Part shown: piece by piece, positions 50,298 to 57,864 of the stretch | Numbering within the stretch: the stretch's first letter is position 1 | How the letters are laid out: each line of letters starts with the position of its first letter | Assembly (NCBI RefSeq): GCF_000718305.1 | Contig: NZ_JOFQ01000003.1 | Location: forward strand, 186,001-250,000 | Direction of reading: 5' to 3' | DNA from: Streptomyces niger | GTDB taxonomy: Bacteria > Actinomycetota > Actinomycetes > Streptomycetales > Streptomycetaceae | Length of the DNA: 64,000 nt | Program-made: the position numbers and the translations under genes | Notes under the pieces: generated by a model | What the model saw: only the letters and a program-made list of their open reading frames with translations | Told to the model about the DNA's origin: nothing | Database searches by the model: none

Positions 50298-51966
50298 GAA
50301 GAGCAGCGCGCCGGAAGGCGCTCCGGCCGCCGGGCGAACGCCCCTCTTCGAAGAGCTCGGCGGCTGGGCCGCGCGGCTGACTCCCGACGCGGTCCCCGCA
50401 CGCGTGCTGCGCCGCGCCGCCAGCCAGGTGCTGTCCCAGCTCGGCGCCGTCCGCGCGGGCATGGCGGAACCGCTCGGCCGGCGGCTCACGGCCGCGTTCG
50501 GCCCACCGCAGCAGAGCGACCCGCGACAGGCGGCGAGCGTCCTCGCCGGCCTCGGCTCGTTCCTGAACCTCGACGACACCGCCTACGCCGGACACCTGTC
50601 CAACTCCACCGTCGCGGTGCCCCTCGCCTTCGCCCACGCCCTGGAGCTGGACGGACCCGCGCTGCTCACCGCCGTGGTCGCGGCCAACGAATGCGCGGCC
50701 CGGATCACCGCCGCCGCGACGCTCGGCCCGCTGCGCGGCCAGACCGCGCTGCACGCACACCTCGCGGGCGCGGTCGCCGGACGGCTGCACTGCGAGCGCG
50801 CCCCGGCCGCACGGTGGACGGCGGCGCTCGGCCTCGCGTACGCACAGCCGCCCTGGCCGCTGCTGCGTGCCTTCCTCGCCAGCGACGCCCGCATCCTGAA
50901 CGCCTTCGGTCCGGTCCGCACCGCCATGGACGCCTGCGATGCCGCGGCCGCCGGCCTCACCGGCGCCCCCGACCTGCTGGAACACCCGGACGGGTTCCTG
51001 CGCCGGTTCGCGACCGTACCGCTGCCCGAGGCGGTCACGGCGGGGCTGGGAACGCGCTGGCACACCGAAACGTTCTCGTACAAGCTGCACCCGGGCGGGC
51101 CCGGCATCGACGCGGCCGTGGACTGCGCCCTGGACCTCCACCGCGACCTGGGCGCCCCGTACGCGGCGGGACTCGCCGCAACCCTCGACGACGTCCTCGT
51201 GGAGGCCTCGCTCTACACGGTCCTCGCCGTGCAGCGGGCCCGCCGCTATCTCGACGGGCCCGAACGCCCCCTTGGCGCCCTCGTCCTGGACATCGGCCAC
51301 CCCGTGGCCACCGCGCTGCTCACCGGACGGCTGACCGTCGCCGATCTCGGCCCGCGGGCCGCCGACGACCCGGTGCGCCGCGCGGTGGCCGCGAAGGTGC
51401 GGCTGCGCCACGACCCCGACCTCACGCGCGAACTCCTCGCATCCGAGGCGCCCTTCGGTGAAGCGCTGCGCCGGGCGGGCCCGGCGGCCGAACCCTGGCT
51501 GCGGGAGTTCGGCGGCGACGACCTCGTCCGGCTGGCCGGCGAACAGGCCTCGCCCGCCGACGACTTCGCCGAGGCGACCAAGGCCACCGGCGCCCGGGTG
51601 ACCCTCCGCCTCAAAGACGGCCGCACCGCCGTCCGCGAACTGCTGATCCCGTACGGTGCCGCGGGCCCGCACACCCGCGCCCACCACGCCGAGCTGGTGT
51701 CCGCCAAGTTCCGTGCGCTCGGCGGACCGGCCGACGTCGCCGACGCACTGGACCGGCTGCCGGAGATGGCTGCGGCCGAACTCCGCGCATGGCTCGCGGC
51801 GGCGTTGCGTCCCGCCGCCGATCAGGCAGCCGTCAGCGATCCGTCAGGAGCCCGTGCCACTGTGACAGCGCATTCCCACCGGGCGCCGGACGGGCACCGC
51901 TTGCGAGCCTCCCGGCCCGTCCGGCGCACCGGTCCGGCCGACGACATCGAGGAGCGACGCCCGTGA
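50290..51966 (+). CDS. MmgE/PrpD-family protein (VlmK type, phosphate-eliminating enzyme candidate)
   Basis: A 558-residue MmgE/PrpD protein. The N-terminal helical domain includes LNLDDTAYAGHLSNSTVAVPLAFAHALELDG, and the second domain has FSYKLHPGGPGIDAAVDCALDL and ARVTLRLKDGRTAV. The family includes 2-methylcitrate dehydratase and iminodisuccinate epimerase, and VlmK, which converts phosphorylated valanimycin hydrate to the alkene. It overlaps the kinase gene by 8 bp. ATG 50290 is preceded by AGGTGA at 7 nt; GTG 50278 is possible. The last ~45 codons are unusual for the family and contain a SARP operator for the next gene, which may explain the Ser/Arg/His-rich tail. Confidence 0.84.
   Translation: MAEKSSAPEGAPAAGRTPLFEELGGWAARLTPDAVPARVLRRAASQVLSQLGAVRAGMAEPLGRRLTAAFGPPQQSDPRQAASVLAGLGSFLNLDDTAYAGHLSNSTVAVPLAFAHALELDGPALLTAVVAANECAARITAAATLGPLRGQTALHAHLAGAVAGRLHCERAPAARWTAALGLAYAQPPWPLLRAFLASDARILNAFGPVRTAMDACDAAAAGLTGAPDLLEHPDGFLRRFATVPLPEAVTAGLGTRWHTETFSYKLHPGGPGIDAAVDCALDLHRDLGAPYAAGLAATLDDVLVEASLYTVLAVQRARRYLDGPERPLGALVLDIGHPVATALLTGRLTVADLGPRAADDPVRRAVAAKVRLRHDPDLTRELLASEAPFGEALRRAGPAAEPWLREFGGDDLVRLAGEQASPADDFAEATKATGARVTLRLKDGRTAVRELLIPYGAAGPHTRAHHAELVSAKFRALGGPADVADALDRLPEMAAAELRAWLAAALRPAADQAAVSDPSGARATVTAHSHRAPDGHRLRASRPVRRTGPADDIEERRP
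51821..51863 (+). promoter_or_regulatory. SARP-type operator/promoter inside the 3' end of the MmgE/PrpD gene
   Basis: ATCAG at 51821 and GTCAG at 51832 and 51843 are exactly 11 bp apart. Eight bases after the last heptamer (GTCAGGA) comes CACTGT (51858-51863) as the -10 box. It lies about 100 bp before the aminotransferase start at 51963 and inside the upstream coding sequence. Confidence 0.78.
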
Positions 51967-53246
51967 GCCCTCCGGCGGAACCCGGCACCGGTACGGACGC
52001 GGAGATCCTCCGCCTGTACCGGGGCCACCTGAGCAAGGGCCGCGCGACCGTGGCCGAACTGTTCGGCGGCCGGATGGAGGTCGCCTCGTCCGGCGCCTGG
52101 CTGACGACCAGCGACGGCGAGCGGTACCTCAACTGCGGTGGCTACGGCGTGTTCCTGATGGGAGCCCGGCACCCCGTCGTCCTGGCGGAGGTACGCCGCC
52201 AGCTCGACGTCCACCCCGTCGCGACCCGCATCCTCCTGGAGCCGACCGTGGCCCGCGCCGCCGAGGCGCTCACCGCGGTCACCCCGCCGGGCCTGGACCG
52301 CGTGCACTTCTCGCTCTCCGGCACCGAGGCGGTCGAGACCGCGCTGAAGCTGGCCCGCGCGAACGGCAGGCGGAAGGTGGTCGCCACGTACCGGGGCTAC
52401 CACGGCAAGACGCTCGGCGCGCTGTCGGTCTCCGGCAAGGACGTCTACCGGCGGCCGTTCCGCCCCCTGCTGGACGGCGTCACGCACGTCCCGTACGGGG
52501 ACGCCGAGCTGCTGGAGAAGGAGCTGGTCGCGAGCCCCGGCGAGGTCTGCGTGATCGTCGAACCGGTACAGGGCGAAGGCGGCGTGATCATCCCGCCGGA
52601 CGACTACCTCCGGCGGGTGGCCGGCCTCTGCCGGGAGCACGGCGGGTTCTTCGTGCTGGACGAGGTGCAGACCGGCATGGGCCGGCTCGGCACGTGGTGG
52701 GGCGCCGACGCCGCCGGGGTGGTGCCGGACGTGCTGGTCGCGGGCAAGGCGCTGGGCGGCGGCGTCGTCCCGGTCTCCGCGGCGATCGCCACCCCCGAGG
52801 CGTTCCGGCCCTTCGACAAGGACCCCTACCTGCACACCGGTACGTTCTCCGGCGCCCCGCTCCTCATGGCCGCCGTCCAGGGCGCGATCCGCGCCGTGCG
52901 GGAGGACGACCTCGTCCCGCGCGCCGCCGAGCTGGGCGCCGGGCTGCTGCCGCGGATCGCCGAGATCGCCGCACGCACCATCCCCGACCTGGTCACCGAG
53001 GTGCGCGGCCGCGGGCTGCTCATCGGGGTGGAGCTGGTGGAGGAGGGCCTCGCCGGCGAGCTGCTGATCGAACTCTTCAACCACGGCGTGGTGGCCAACC
53101 ACTCGATGAACGGCGGCAACGTGGTGCGGTTCACCCCGCCCGCCGTGCTCACCGACGCGGACGTGGAGCATCTGCTGACCGCCTTCGAAGCGGCCACCCG
53201 CGACCTGGTCGAACGCGCCGCCCGGATGCCGGAAGGCGGTAGCTGA
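51963..53246 (+). CDS. Class III PLP aminotransferase
   Basis: A 427-residue class III (omega/ornithine-type) aminotransferase. Motifs: LNCGGYGVFLMGARHPVV, SLSGTEAVETALKLAR, YRGYHGKTLGALSVSG, EPVQGEGGVIIPPDDYL, VLDEVQTGMGRLG (Asp binding the PLP ring nitrogen), VLVAGKALGGGVVPVSA with the Schiff-base Lys, and THTGTF-like LHTGTFSGAPL. Its best role here is amination of a long-chain aldehyde to the alkylamine that enters N-hydroxylation. GTG 51963 overlaps the MmgE stop and has GGAG upstream, and it also has its own SARP-type promoter. It is first in a seven-gene run to 57822. Confidence 0.88.
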   Translation: MSPPAEPGTGTDAEILRLYRGHLSKGRATVAELFGGRMEVASSGAWLTTSDGERYLNCGGYGVFLMGARHPVVLAEVRRQLDVHPVATRILLEPTVARAAEALTAVTPPGLDRVHFSLSGTEAVETALKLARANGRRKVVATYRGYHGKTLGALSVSGKDVYRRPFRPLLDGVTHVPYGDAELLEKELVASPGEVCVIVEPVQGEGGVIIPPDDYLRRVAGLCREHGGFFVLDEVQTGMGRLGTWWGADAAGVVPDVLVAGKALGGGVVPVSAAIATPEAFRPFDKDPYLHTGTFSGAPLLMAAVQGAIRAVREDDLVPRAAELGAGLLPRIAEIAARTIPDLVTEVRGRGLLIGVELVEEGLAGELLIELFNHGVVANHSMNGGNVVRFTPPAVLTDADVEHLLTAFEAATRDLVERAARMPEGGS

Positions 53247-53247
53247 C

Positions 53248-53748
53248 ATGCGGCACGTGACGGTGGAGGCGCTCGTCCCCGACGTCCCGGCGGAGACCGT
53301 CTTCGACGCCGTACTCCACTTCGAGCGCTACCCGGAGCTCACTCCGCACGTGCGCGCGGCCGCGGTGCACGAAGGGCCGCCGGCGCCGGAGGGCAGCTCC
53401 AGCTGGGAGCTGTACTTCCGCAGCGGCCTGCTGCGCTGGACGGAGCGCGAGACCTACGACCGGGAGCGGCTGCACATCGCCTTCCGGCAGACCGACGGAG
53501 ACTTCGACGAGCTGTCCGGCACCTGGTTGCTGCGCCAGGACGGCCCGGACTGCGCCCTGCGCTTCGACGCCGACTTCTCCTTCGGCATCCCCAGCATGGC
53601 GGGCATCCTCGACCCGATCGCCGCGCGCGTCATCGAGGAGACCGTCGCGTGGGCCGTCAACGGCATGTTCGCGGGCGTCCGGCTCGGCACGGCGGCCCCG
53701 GAGGGCGCCGCGCACGAGGGGGCGCGGCGACCGGGCGCGGGGGAGTGA
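53248..53748 (+). CDS. SRPBCC/START-like protein (coenzyme Q-binding COQ10 type)
   Basis: A 166-residue polyketide-cyclase/START-like protein. The COQ10-like pattern VEALVPDVPAETVFDAVLHFERYPELTPHVRAAAV at the start, WELYFRSGLLRWTERETYD and a C-terminal amphipathic helix (ARVIEETVAWAVNGMFAGV) give the helix-grip fold with a hydrophobic cavity. It may bind or present the long-chain intermediate, or act as a cyclase-like catalyst. It begins one base after the aminotransferase stop. Valanimycin genes of unassigned function (VlmG, VlmO) could be its counterparts, but I cannot show this by sequence alone. Confidence 0.8.
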   Translation: MRHVTVEALVPDVPAETVFDAVLHFERYPELTPHVRAAAVHEGPPAPEGSSSWELYFRSGLLRWTERETYDRERLHIAFRQTDGDFDELSGTWLLRQDGPDCALRFDADFSFGIPSMAGILDPIAARVIEETVAWAVNGMFAGVRLGTAAPEGAAHEGARRPGAGE

Positions 53749-53751
53749 CCG

Positions 53752-54288
53752 GTGGACGCGGCCAACCCCTTCGAGACCCGGACCACCTTCCGGCTGCACC
53801 GCGCCGAATACCTGGCCGGACTCGCCGTGACGATCGTCCTGATCGTGCTGCACTTCGACGAGATCCGCTGGCTCCCGGCCCTCCTGCTGTTCGCCTACAT
53901 CGACGTCATCGGCTACCTGCCCGGCGCCCTCGCCTACCGCCGCAGCCCGGACAGGCGCATCCCCAAGGCCTACTACGTCCTCTACAACGCCATGCACAGC
54001 CTGCTCACCGCCGGTGCCGTCGCCGCGCTGTGGTGCTGGCTGGTGCGCCCCGAGTGGGCCCTGCTGGCGCTGCCGCTCCACCTGTGCGGCGACCGCGGCC
54101 TGTTCGGCAACTTCCTCAAGCCCTTCGCCCTGCACTTCGAACCCGAACCCGAGCCGCTCTACCGGCGGTTGGCCGACGCCTTGCGGCCCCGCGGCACGGG
54201 ATCCAGGGTGCCGGCGCCCCTCGCCGTGCGGGCCCCGTCCGGCGGGCCGGTCCGCACCCACCACAGGAGGACACCCCACGATGACTGA
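53752..54288 (+). CDS. Small integral membrane protein of the azoxy-type operon
   Basis: A 178-residue protein with about four hydrophobic segments: YLAGLAVTIVLIVLHF, LPALLLFAYIDVIGYLPGALA, MHSLLTAGAVAALWCWLV and EWALLALPLHLCGDRGLFG. Polar residues lie within them (Asp in YIDVIG, His in NAMHSLL, and HLCGDRG), which suggests more than a plain anchor. The start is GTG 53752, and the end overlaps the di-iron protein gene by 8 bp, so the two are translationally linked. I do not recognise a family with certainty; it may correspond to the membrane protein VlmO of the valanimycin cluster (unverified). It may hold the pathway at the membrane. Confidence 0.75.
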   Translation: MDAANPFETRTTFRLHRAEYLAGLAVTIVLIVLHFDEIRWLPALLLFAYIDVIGYLPGALAYRRSPDRRIPKAYYVLYNAMHSLLTAGAVAALWCWLVRPEWALLALPLHLCGDRGLFGNFLKPFALHFEPEPEPLYRRLADALRPRGTGSRVPAPLAVRAPSGGPVRTHHRRTPHDD

Positions 54289-55258
54289 CGCCACCCCCGC
54301 AGCGGACTGGGACGCGGCCCCCGGACTCCTCGACGGGGCCAAGACCCTCGACCTGACCGCGGAACAGTGCGACCTCGCGTACTGGCTCCGCCACGTCGCC
54401 CAGGGCACCCTGCGCGGCCGCGCGGTCACCGGACACCTCGACGAGGCGCCGGTACCCGCGTACATGAAGGAGCCGGGCCCGCTGCGCGAGGCCCTGATCC
54501 TCGAACTCGGATACCGCTCGGTGGCCGAGGAAATGGCCACCCGGGCGCTGGGGTATTACGTCGCCCACGCCCCCGGCATCGCGGAGCTGGAGTTCTACGC
54601 CACACAGCTGCTGGACGAGGCCCGGCATGCCCGGGTGTTCCGGGAACACCTCGTGGAACTGGGCATGCCCGCGGAGACCTTGGTACAGGACGTCCACGAG
54701 ATGGCCGCCGACTACCGCACCAGGGTGCTGCGGCCCATCGAGGAGTACTGCCTGGAGATCGTCCGCGACCGGGCCGACTTCGTGGGCGGGGTCGCCGTGT
54801 TCACCCTCGTCGTCGAGGGCGTCCTCGCGCCCGCCGCCGAGCTGAGCGAGCGCAAGTGGGACCCGCTGGACCCGGCCGCCGGGGAGATCTCCCGCGGCGC
54901 GGCGATCGACGAGATCCGCCACCTGACCGTCGGCAGCTCGATACTCCGCGACCACCTCGTGGCCCGGCCCGCATACCGGCCGCGCCTGCTGGACATCCTG
55001 CGCGAGGGCCGGAAGCTCTGGGACGACCTGCCCGACGGCGAGTACGTCCTCGCCCGCGAGGAGCTGTTCCAGGAGGGCATGCGGCAACACGCCGACGTGG
55101 TCGGCGCGTACGAGATCTGGCCCGGCCGCCGCATGCTCGACACCACGCCCGAGGAGCGGTACGCCATGGCCGGCCGGTGGACGGACGAGATGACCGAGGT
55201 CCGGCTGGTCCACATGGGGCTCCCGGAGGCCGTCGCGGTACTGGGCGGAGAGGGCTGA
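54281..55258 (+). CDS. Ferritin-like di-iron protein (VlmB-like candidate)
   Basis: A 325-residue helical protein with a clear di-iron signature: Glu83/84 in SVAEEMATRAL, Glu113-x2-His116 in LDEARHARVF, Glu179 in VVEGVLAP, and Glu211-x2-His214 in DEIRHLTVG. This double E/ExxH pattern is that of ferritin-like oxygenases (the AurF and VlmB kinds). In valanimycin synthesis VlmB is needed after the seryl-hydroxylamine, and is a candidate for the step that forms the N-N bond or oxidises it. Here it sits in the same operon as the aminotransferase. ATG 54281 has AGGAGG upstream. Exact chemistry is not known to me. Confidence 0.83.
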   Translation: MTDATPAADWDAAPGLLDGAKTLDLTAEQCDLAYWLRHVAQGTLRGRAVTGHLDEAPVPAYMKEPGPLREALILELGYRSVAEEMATRALGYYVAHAPGIAELEFYATQLLDEARHARVFREHLVELGMPAETLVQDVHEMAADYRTRVLRPIEEYCLEIVRDRADFVGGVAVFTLVVEGVLAPAAELSERKWDPLDPAAGEISRGAAIDEIRHLTVGSSILRDHLVARPAYRPRLLDILREGRKLWDDLPDGEYVLAREELFQEGMRQHADVVGAYEIWPGRRMLDTTPEERYAMAGRWTDEMTEVRLVHMGLPEAVAVLGGEG

Positions 55259-55267
55259 GGGGGCGCG

Positions 55268-56299
55268 GTGAACGGTGACCAGCTGACCCGGGCCGACGCG
55301 CCCGCGGCGGTCGTGGCCGGAGTGGGCGGCCACGTGCCGCCCGGCGTGCTGACCAACGACGACCTCAGTGCCCGCCTGGACACGACGGACGACTGGATCC
55401 GCTCCCGTACCGGCATCGCCCGGCGCCGTGTCGCCCCGCGCGGCACGGCCACCTCCGACCTGGCGGTGGCGGCCGGCCGGCGGGCCCTGCGGTCGGCGGG
55501 CTCGCCCACGGTGGACGCGGTGCTGGTGGCCACCATGACGCCGGACCACCAGGCGCCGGCCACCGCGCCGGAGGTCGCCGCACGGCTGGGCCTCGGCGAC
55601 GTGGCGGCGTTCGACGTCGGTGCGATGTGCTCCGGCTTCCTCTACGGGCTGGGCGTCGCCTCCGGGCTGATCGCCGGGCGCGTCGCCGGGCGCGTCCTGC
55701 TCATCGGCGCCGAGGTGCTGACCACGGTCGTCGACCCGGAGGACCGTTCGGTGGCGGCGCTCCTGGCCGACGGCGCCGGCGCGGTGGTGCTGCGCGCGGG
55801 CACGCCCGACGAGCCGGGCGCGGTCGGCCGCGTCGTCCTCGGCAGTGACGGCACCCGTGGCGAACTGCTCAAGATCCCCGGTGGCGGCTCCCGGGAGCGG
55901 CAGAGCGGCCACCCGCCGACGCCCGGTAGCGCGTACTTCCGCATGCGCGGCCGGGAGGTCTTCCGGCAGGCGGTGGAGCGGATGTCGGACGCCTCGCGGG
56001 CCGCGCTGGAAGCCGCGGGCTGGAAGAGCGGCGACGTCGACCGGCTCGCGGCCCACCAGGCCAACGCCCGCATCCTGGCCGCGCTCGGCACCGAACTCGA
56101 CATCCCCGCCGAGCGGCAGCTCAGCAACATCGCCGGCACCGGCAACACCGCCGCCGCCTCCGTCCCCCTGCTGCTCGCCGACAGCGCACGGGACGGCGAG
56201 CTCCGGCCCGGCCACCGCCTCTTGCTGACCGCCTTCGGCGGCGGCCTCACCTGGGGCGCCACCACCCTGGTGTGGCCGGACGTGGTCCCCGGCCACTGA
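55268..56299 (+). CDS. Beta-ketoacyl-ACP synthase III (FabH-like)
   Basis: A 343-residue KSIII. Cys121 in FDVGAMCSGFLYGLG, the His of LAAHQANARIL and the Asn of IAGTGNTAAASVPLLL form the FabH triad. The length and the LDTTDDWIRSRTGIARRR start match FabH-type enzymes of secondary metabolism. It condenses an acyl-CoA or aminoacyl thioester with malonyl-ACP, or forms esters or amides in some pathways. GTG 55268 follows GAGGGGG. It is followed by an ACP and a FabF-like KS, so the three probably act together on one C2 extension. Confidence 0.9.
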   Translation: MNGDQLTRADAPAAVVAGVGGHVPPGVLTNDDLSARLDTTDDWIRSRTGIARRRVAPRGTATSDLAVAAGRRALRSAGSPTVDAVLVATMTPDHQAPATAPEVAARLGLGDVAAFDVGAMCSGFLYGLGVASGLIAGRVAGRVLLIGAEVLTTVVDPEDRSVAALLADGAGAVVLRAGTPDEPGAVGRVVLGSDGTRGELLKIPGGGSRERQSGHPPTPGSAYFRMRGREVFRQAVERMSDASRAALEAAGWKSGDVDRLAAHQANARILAALGTELDIPAERQLSNIAGTGNTAAASVPLLLADSARDGELRPGHRLLLTAFGGGLTWGATTLVWPDVVPGH

Positions 56300-56371
56300 C
56301 AGCGCGCGGCGCCCGCCGGGGCTTCCGGCGCGCACGACTCCCATCCGTCCCCACACTTCCGAGGAGCGACC

Positions 56372-56602
56372 GTGTTCGAGCAGCTGAAGGAGATCCTCGT
56401 CGGCAAGCTCCAGGTGCCGGCCGACCTGATCACCATGGCGGCCACGCCCGAGGCCATCGAGCTGGACTCCCTGGCCGTCGTCGAGCTCTCCCTCGTCCTG
56501 GACAAGGAGCTCGGCATCAAGATCAGTGACGACACCCTCGCCGAGGCCGGCACCGTCGGCGACATCGTCCGCCTCATGGAGGAGCAGGGGGCGGCCCTCT
56601 GA
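56372..56602 (+). CDS. Acyl carrier protein 2
   Basis: A 76-residue acyl carrier protein with Ser33 in IELDSLAVVELSLVLDKELGIKI as the phosphopantetheine site. It resembles FAS/type II ACPs rather than the larger carrier at 40070-40378. The start is GTG 56372 with GAGGAG upstream. Its TGA overlaps the first base of the KS start (TGATG), so the two are coupled. Confidence 0.88.
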   Translation: MFEQLKEILVGKLQVPADLITMAATPEAIELDSLAVVELSLVLDKELGIKISDDTLAEAGTVGDIVRLMEEQGAAL

Positions 56603-57822
56603 TGTCCGGCGCGGAGACGGCCGTCACCGGCATCGGACTGGTCACCCCGGCGGGCATCGGTACCGCACCGAACTGGGAGACGCTCTGCGCGCCCAAGCCC
56701 GCCGCCGCCCTGGACCCGGAGCTCGACGGCGTACCGGTACGGCTGTCCTGCCGGGTGCCGGATTTCGATCCGGCCGCGCTCCTCGGGGCGCGCCGGGCCC
56801 ACCGGCTGGACCGTTGCGTCCAGTTCGCGCTGGTGGCCGCGCGCGAGGCGCTCGCCGACGCCGGCCTGGACCCGGCCGACCGGGACGGCGCACGGATCGG
56901 CGTGGTGCTCGGCTGCGGACTGGGTGGGCCCGCGACCCAGGAGCGCGAGCACCAGGTGCTGTGCGAGGAGGGCGCCCAGTGGGTCTCACCCCTGCTGCTG
57001 GCGATGCATCCGGCCGGCATGCTGGCGGGCCAGCTGGCCATCGAGTGCGGCGCCCGCGGCCCCAACCTGGTGGTGAGCACCGCCTGCACCTCGGGCACCG
57101 CCGCCATCGGTGTGGCCAAGGACCTGCTGGCGCTCGGCCGCTGCGACGTCGTGCTGGCAGGCGGGGCCGAAGCCCCCGTCACCCCGCTGACCGTCGCCGG
57201 CTTCGCCCAGATGGGCGCCCTCTCCCGGCGCCACCACGACCCGTCGGGCGCGTCCCGCCCCTTCGATGTGGACCGGGAGGGCTTCGTGACGGGGGAGGGG
57301 GCCGGCCTGCTGGTACTGGAGCGCCCCGAGCACGCGCGGGCCCGCGGGGCACGCGTACGTGCCCGCATCGTCGGTCACGGCGGCACCGCCGACGCGCACC
57401 ACGTCACGGCCCCGCACCCCGAAGGCCGGGGCATCGAGGCCGCGATGCGGGCGGCGCTCGCCGACGCCGACGCGTCCCCGGACGCGGTGGCGCACGTCAA
57501 CGCCCACGGCACGGCCACCCGGCTCAACGACCTCACCGAGGCCCGCGTGGTGCGCCGGGTGCTCCCGGGCGGCCCGCTGGTGACCTCCACCAAGGGCGTC
57601 ACCGGCCACCTGATCGGCGCCGCCGGCGCGGTGGAGGCCGCGTACACCGTCCTCACCGTGGAGAGCGGCCTGGTGCCACCGACCGCCAACCTCGACCGGC
57701 CGGACCCGGCCGTCGACCTCGACCTCGCCACCGCCCCCACCCGCCGCCGCATCGGTCTCGCCCTCACCCACTCCCTCGGCTTCGGCGGCCAGAACGCGGT
57801 ACTGGCGGTGGCTCCCGCCTAG
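56602..57822 (+). CDS. Beta-ketoacyl-ACP synthase II (FabF-like)
   Basis: A 406-residue thiolase-fold condensing enzyme. It has VVSTACTSGTAAIGVAKDLL (catalytic Cys), FDVDREGFVTGEGAGLLVLE, VNAHGTATRLNDLTE (His) and TKGVTGHLIGAAGAVEAAYTVL (His), so it should be active. No chain-length-factor partner is adjacent, so this is not an aromatic type II PKS. With KSIII and ACP2 it can carry one or more extensions of an acyl chain. It is the last gene of the run that began at 51963 and is followed by a stem-loop. Confidence 0.9.
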   Translation: MSGAETAVTGIGLVTPAGIGTAPNWETLCAPKPAAALDPELDGVPVRLSCRVPDFDPAALLGARRAHRLDRCVQFALVAAREALADAGLDPADRDGARIGVVLGCGLGGPATQEREHQVLCEEGAQWVSPLLLAMHPAGMLAGQLAIECGARGPNLVVSTACTSGTAAIGVAKDLLALGRCDVVLAGGAEAPVTPLTVAGFAQMGALSRRHHDPSGASRPFDVDREGFVTGEGAGLLVLERPEHARARGARVRARIVGHGGTADAHHVTAPHPEGRGIEAAMRAALADADASPDAVAHVNAHGTATRLNDLTEARVVRRVLPGGPLVTSTKGVTGHLIGAAGAVEAAYTVLTVESGLVPPTANLDRPDPAVDLDLATAPTRRRIGLALTHSLGFGGQNAVLAVAPA

Positions 57823-57835
57823 CGCACGGGGGGCC

Positions 57836-57856
57836 GGTCCGGGCGCCGTCCGGACC
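57836..57856. terminator. Stem-loop terminator between the KS and second SARP genes
   Basis: GGTCCGG at 57836-57842 pairs with CCGGACC at 57850-57856 over a seven-base loop. It lies in the 42-bp gap between two convergent genes and can serve both. Confidence 0.7.
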
Positions 57857-57864
57857 GCCGCCGC

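Noticed and set aside
56602..57822. Aromatic type II PKS (KS-alpha)
   Set aside because: No chain-length factor, cyclase or ketoreductase set is adjacent; it pairs with a KSIII and ACP.
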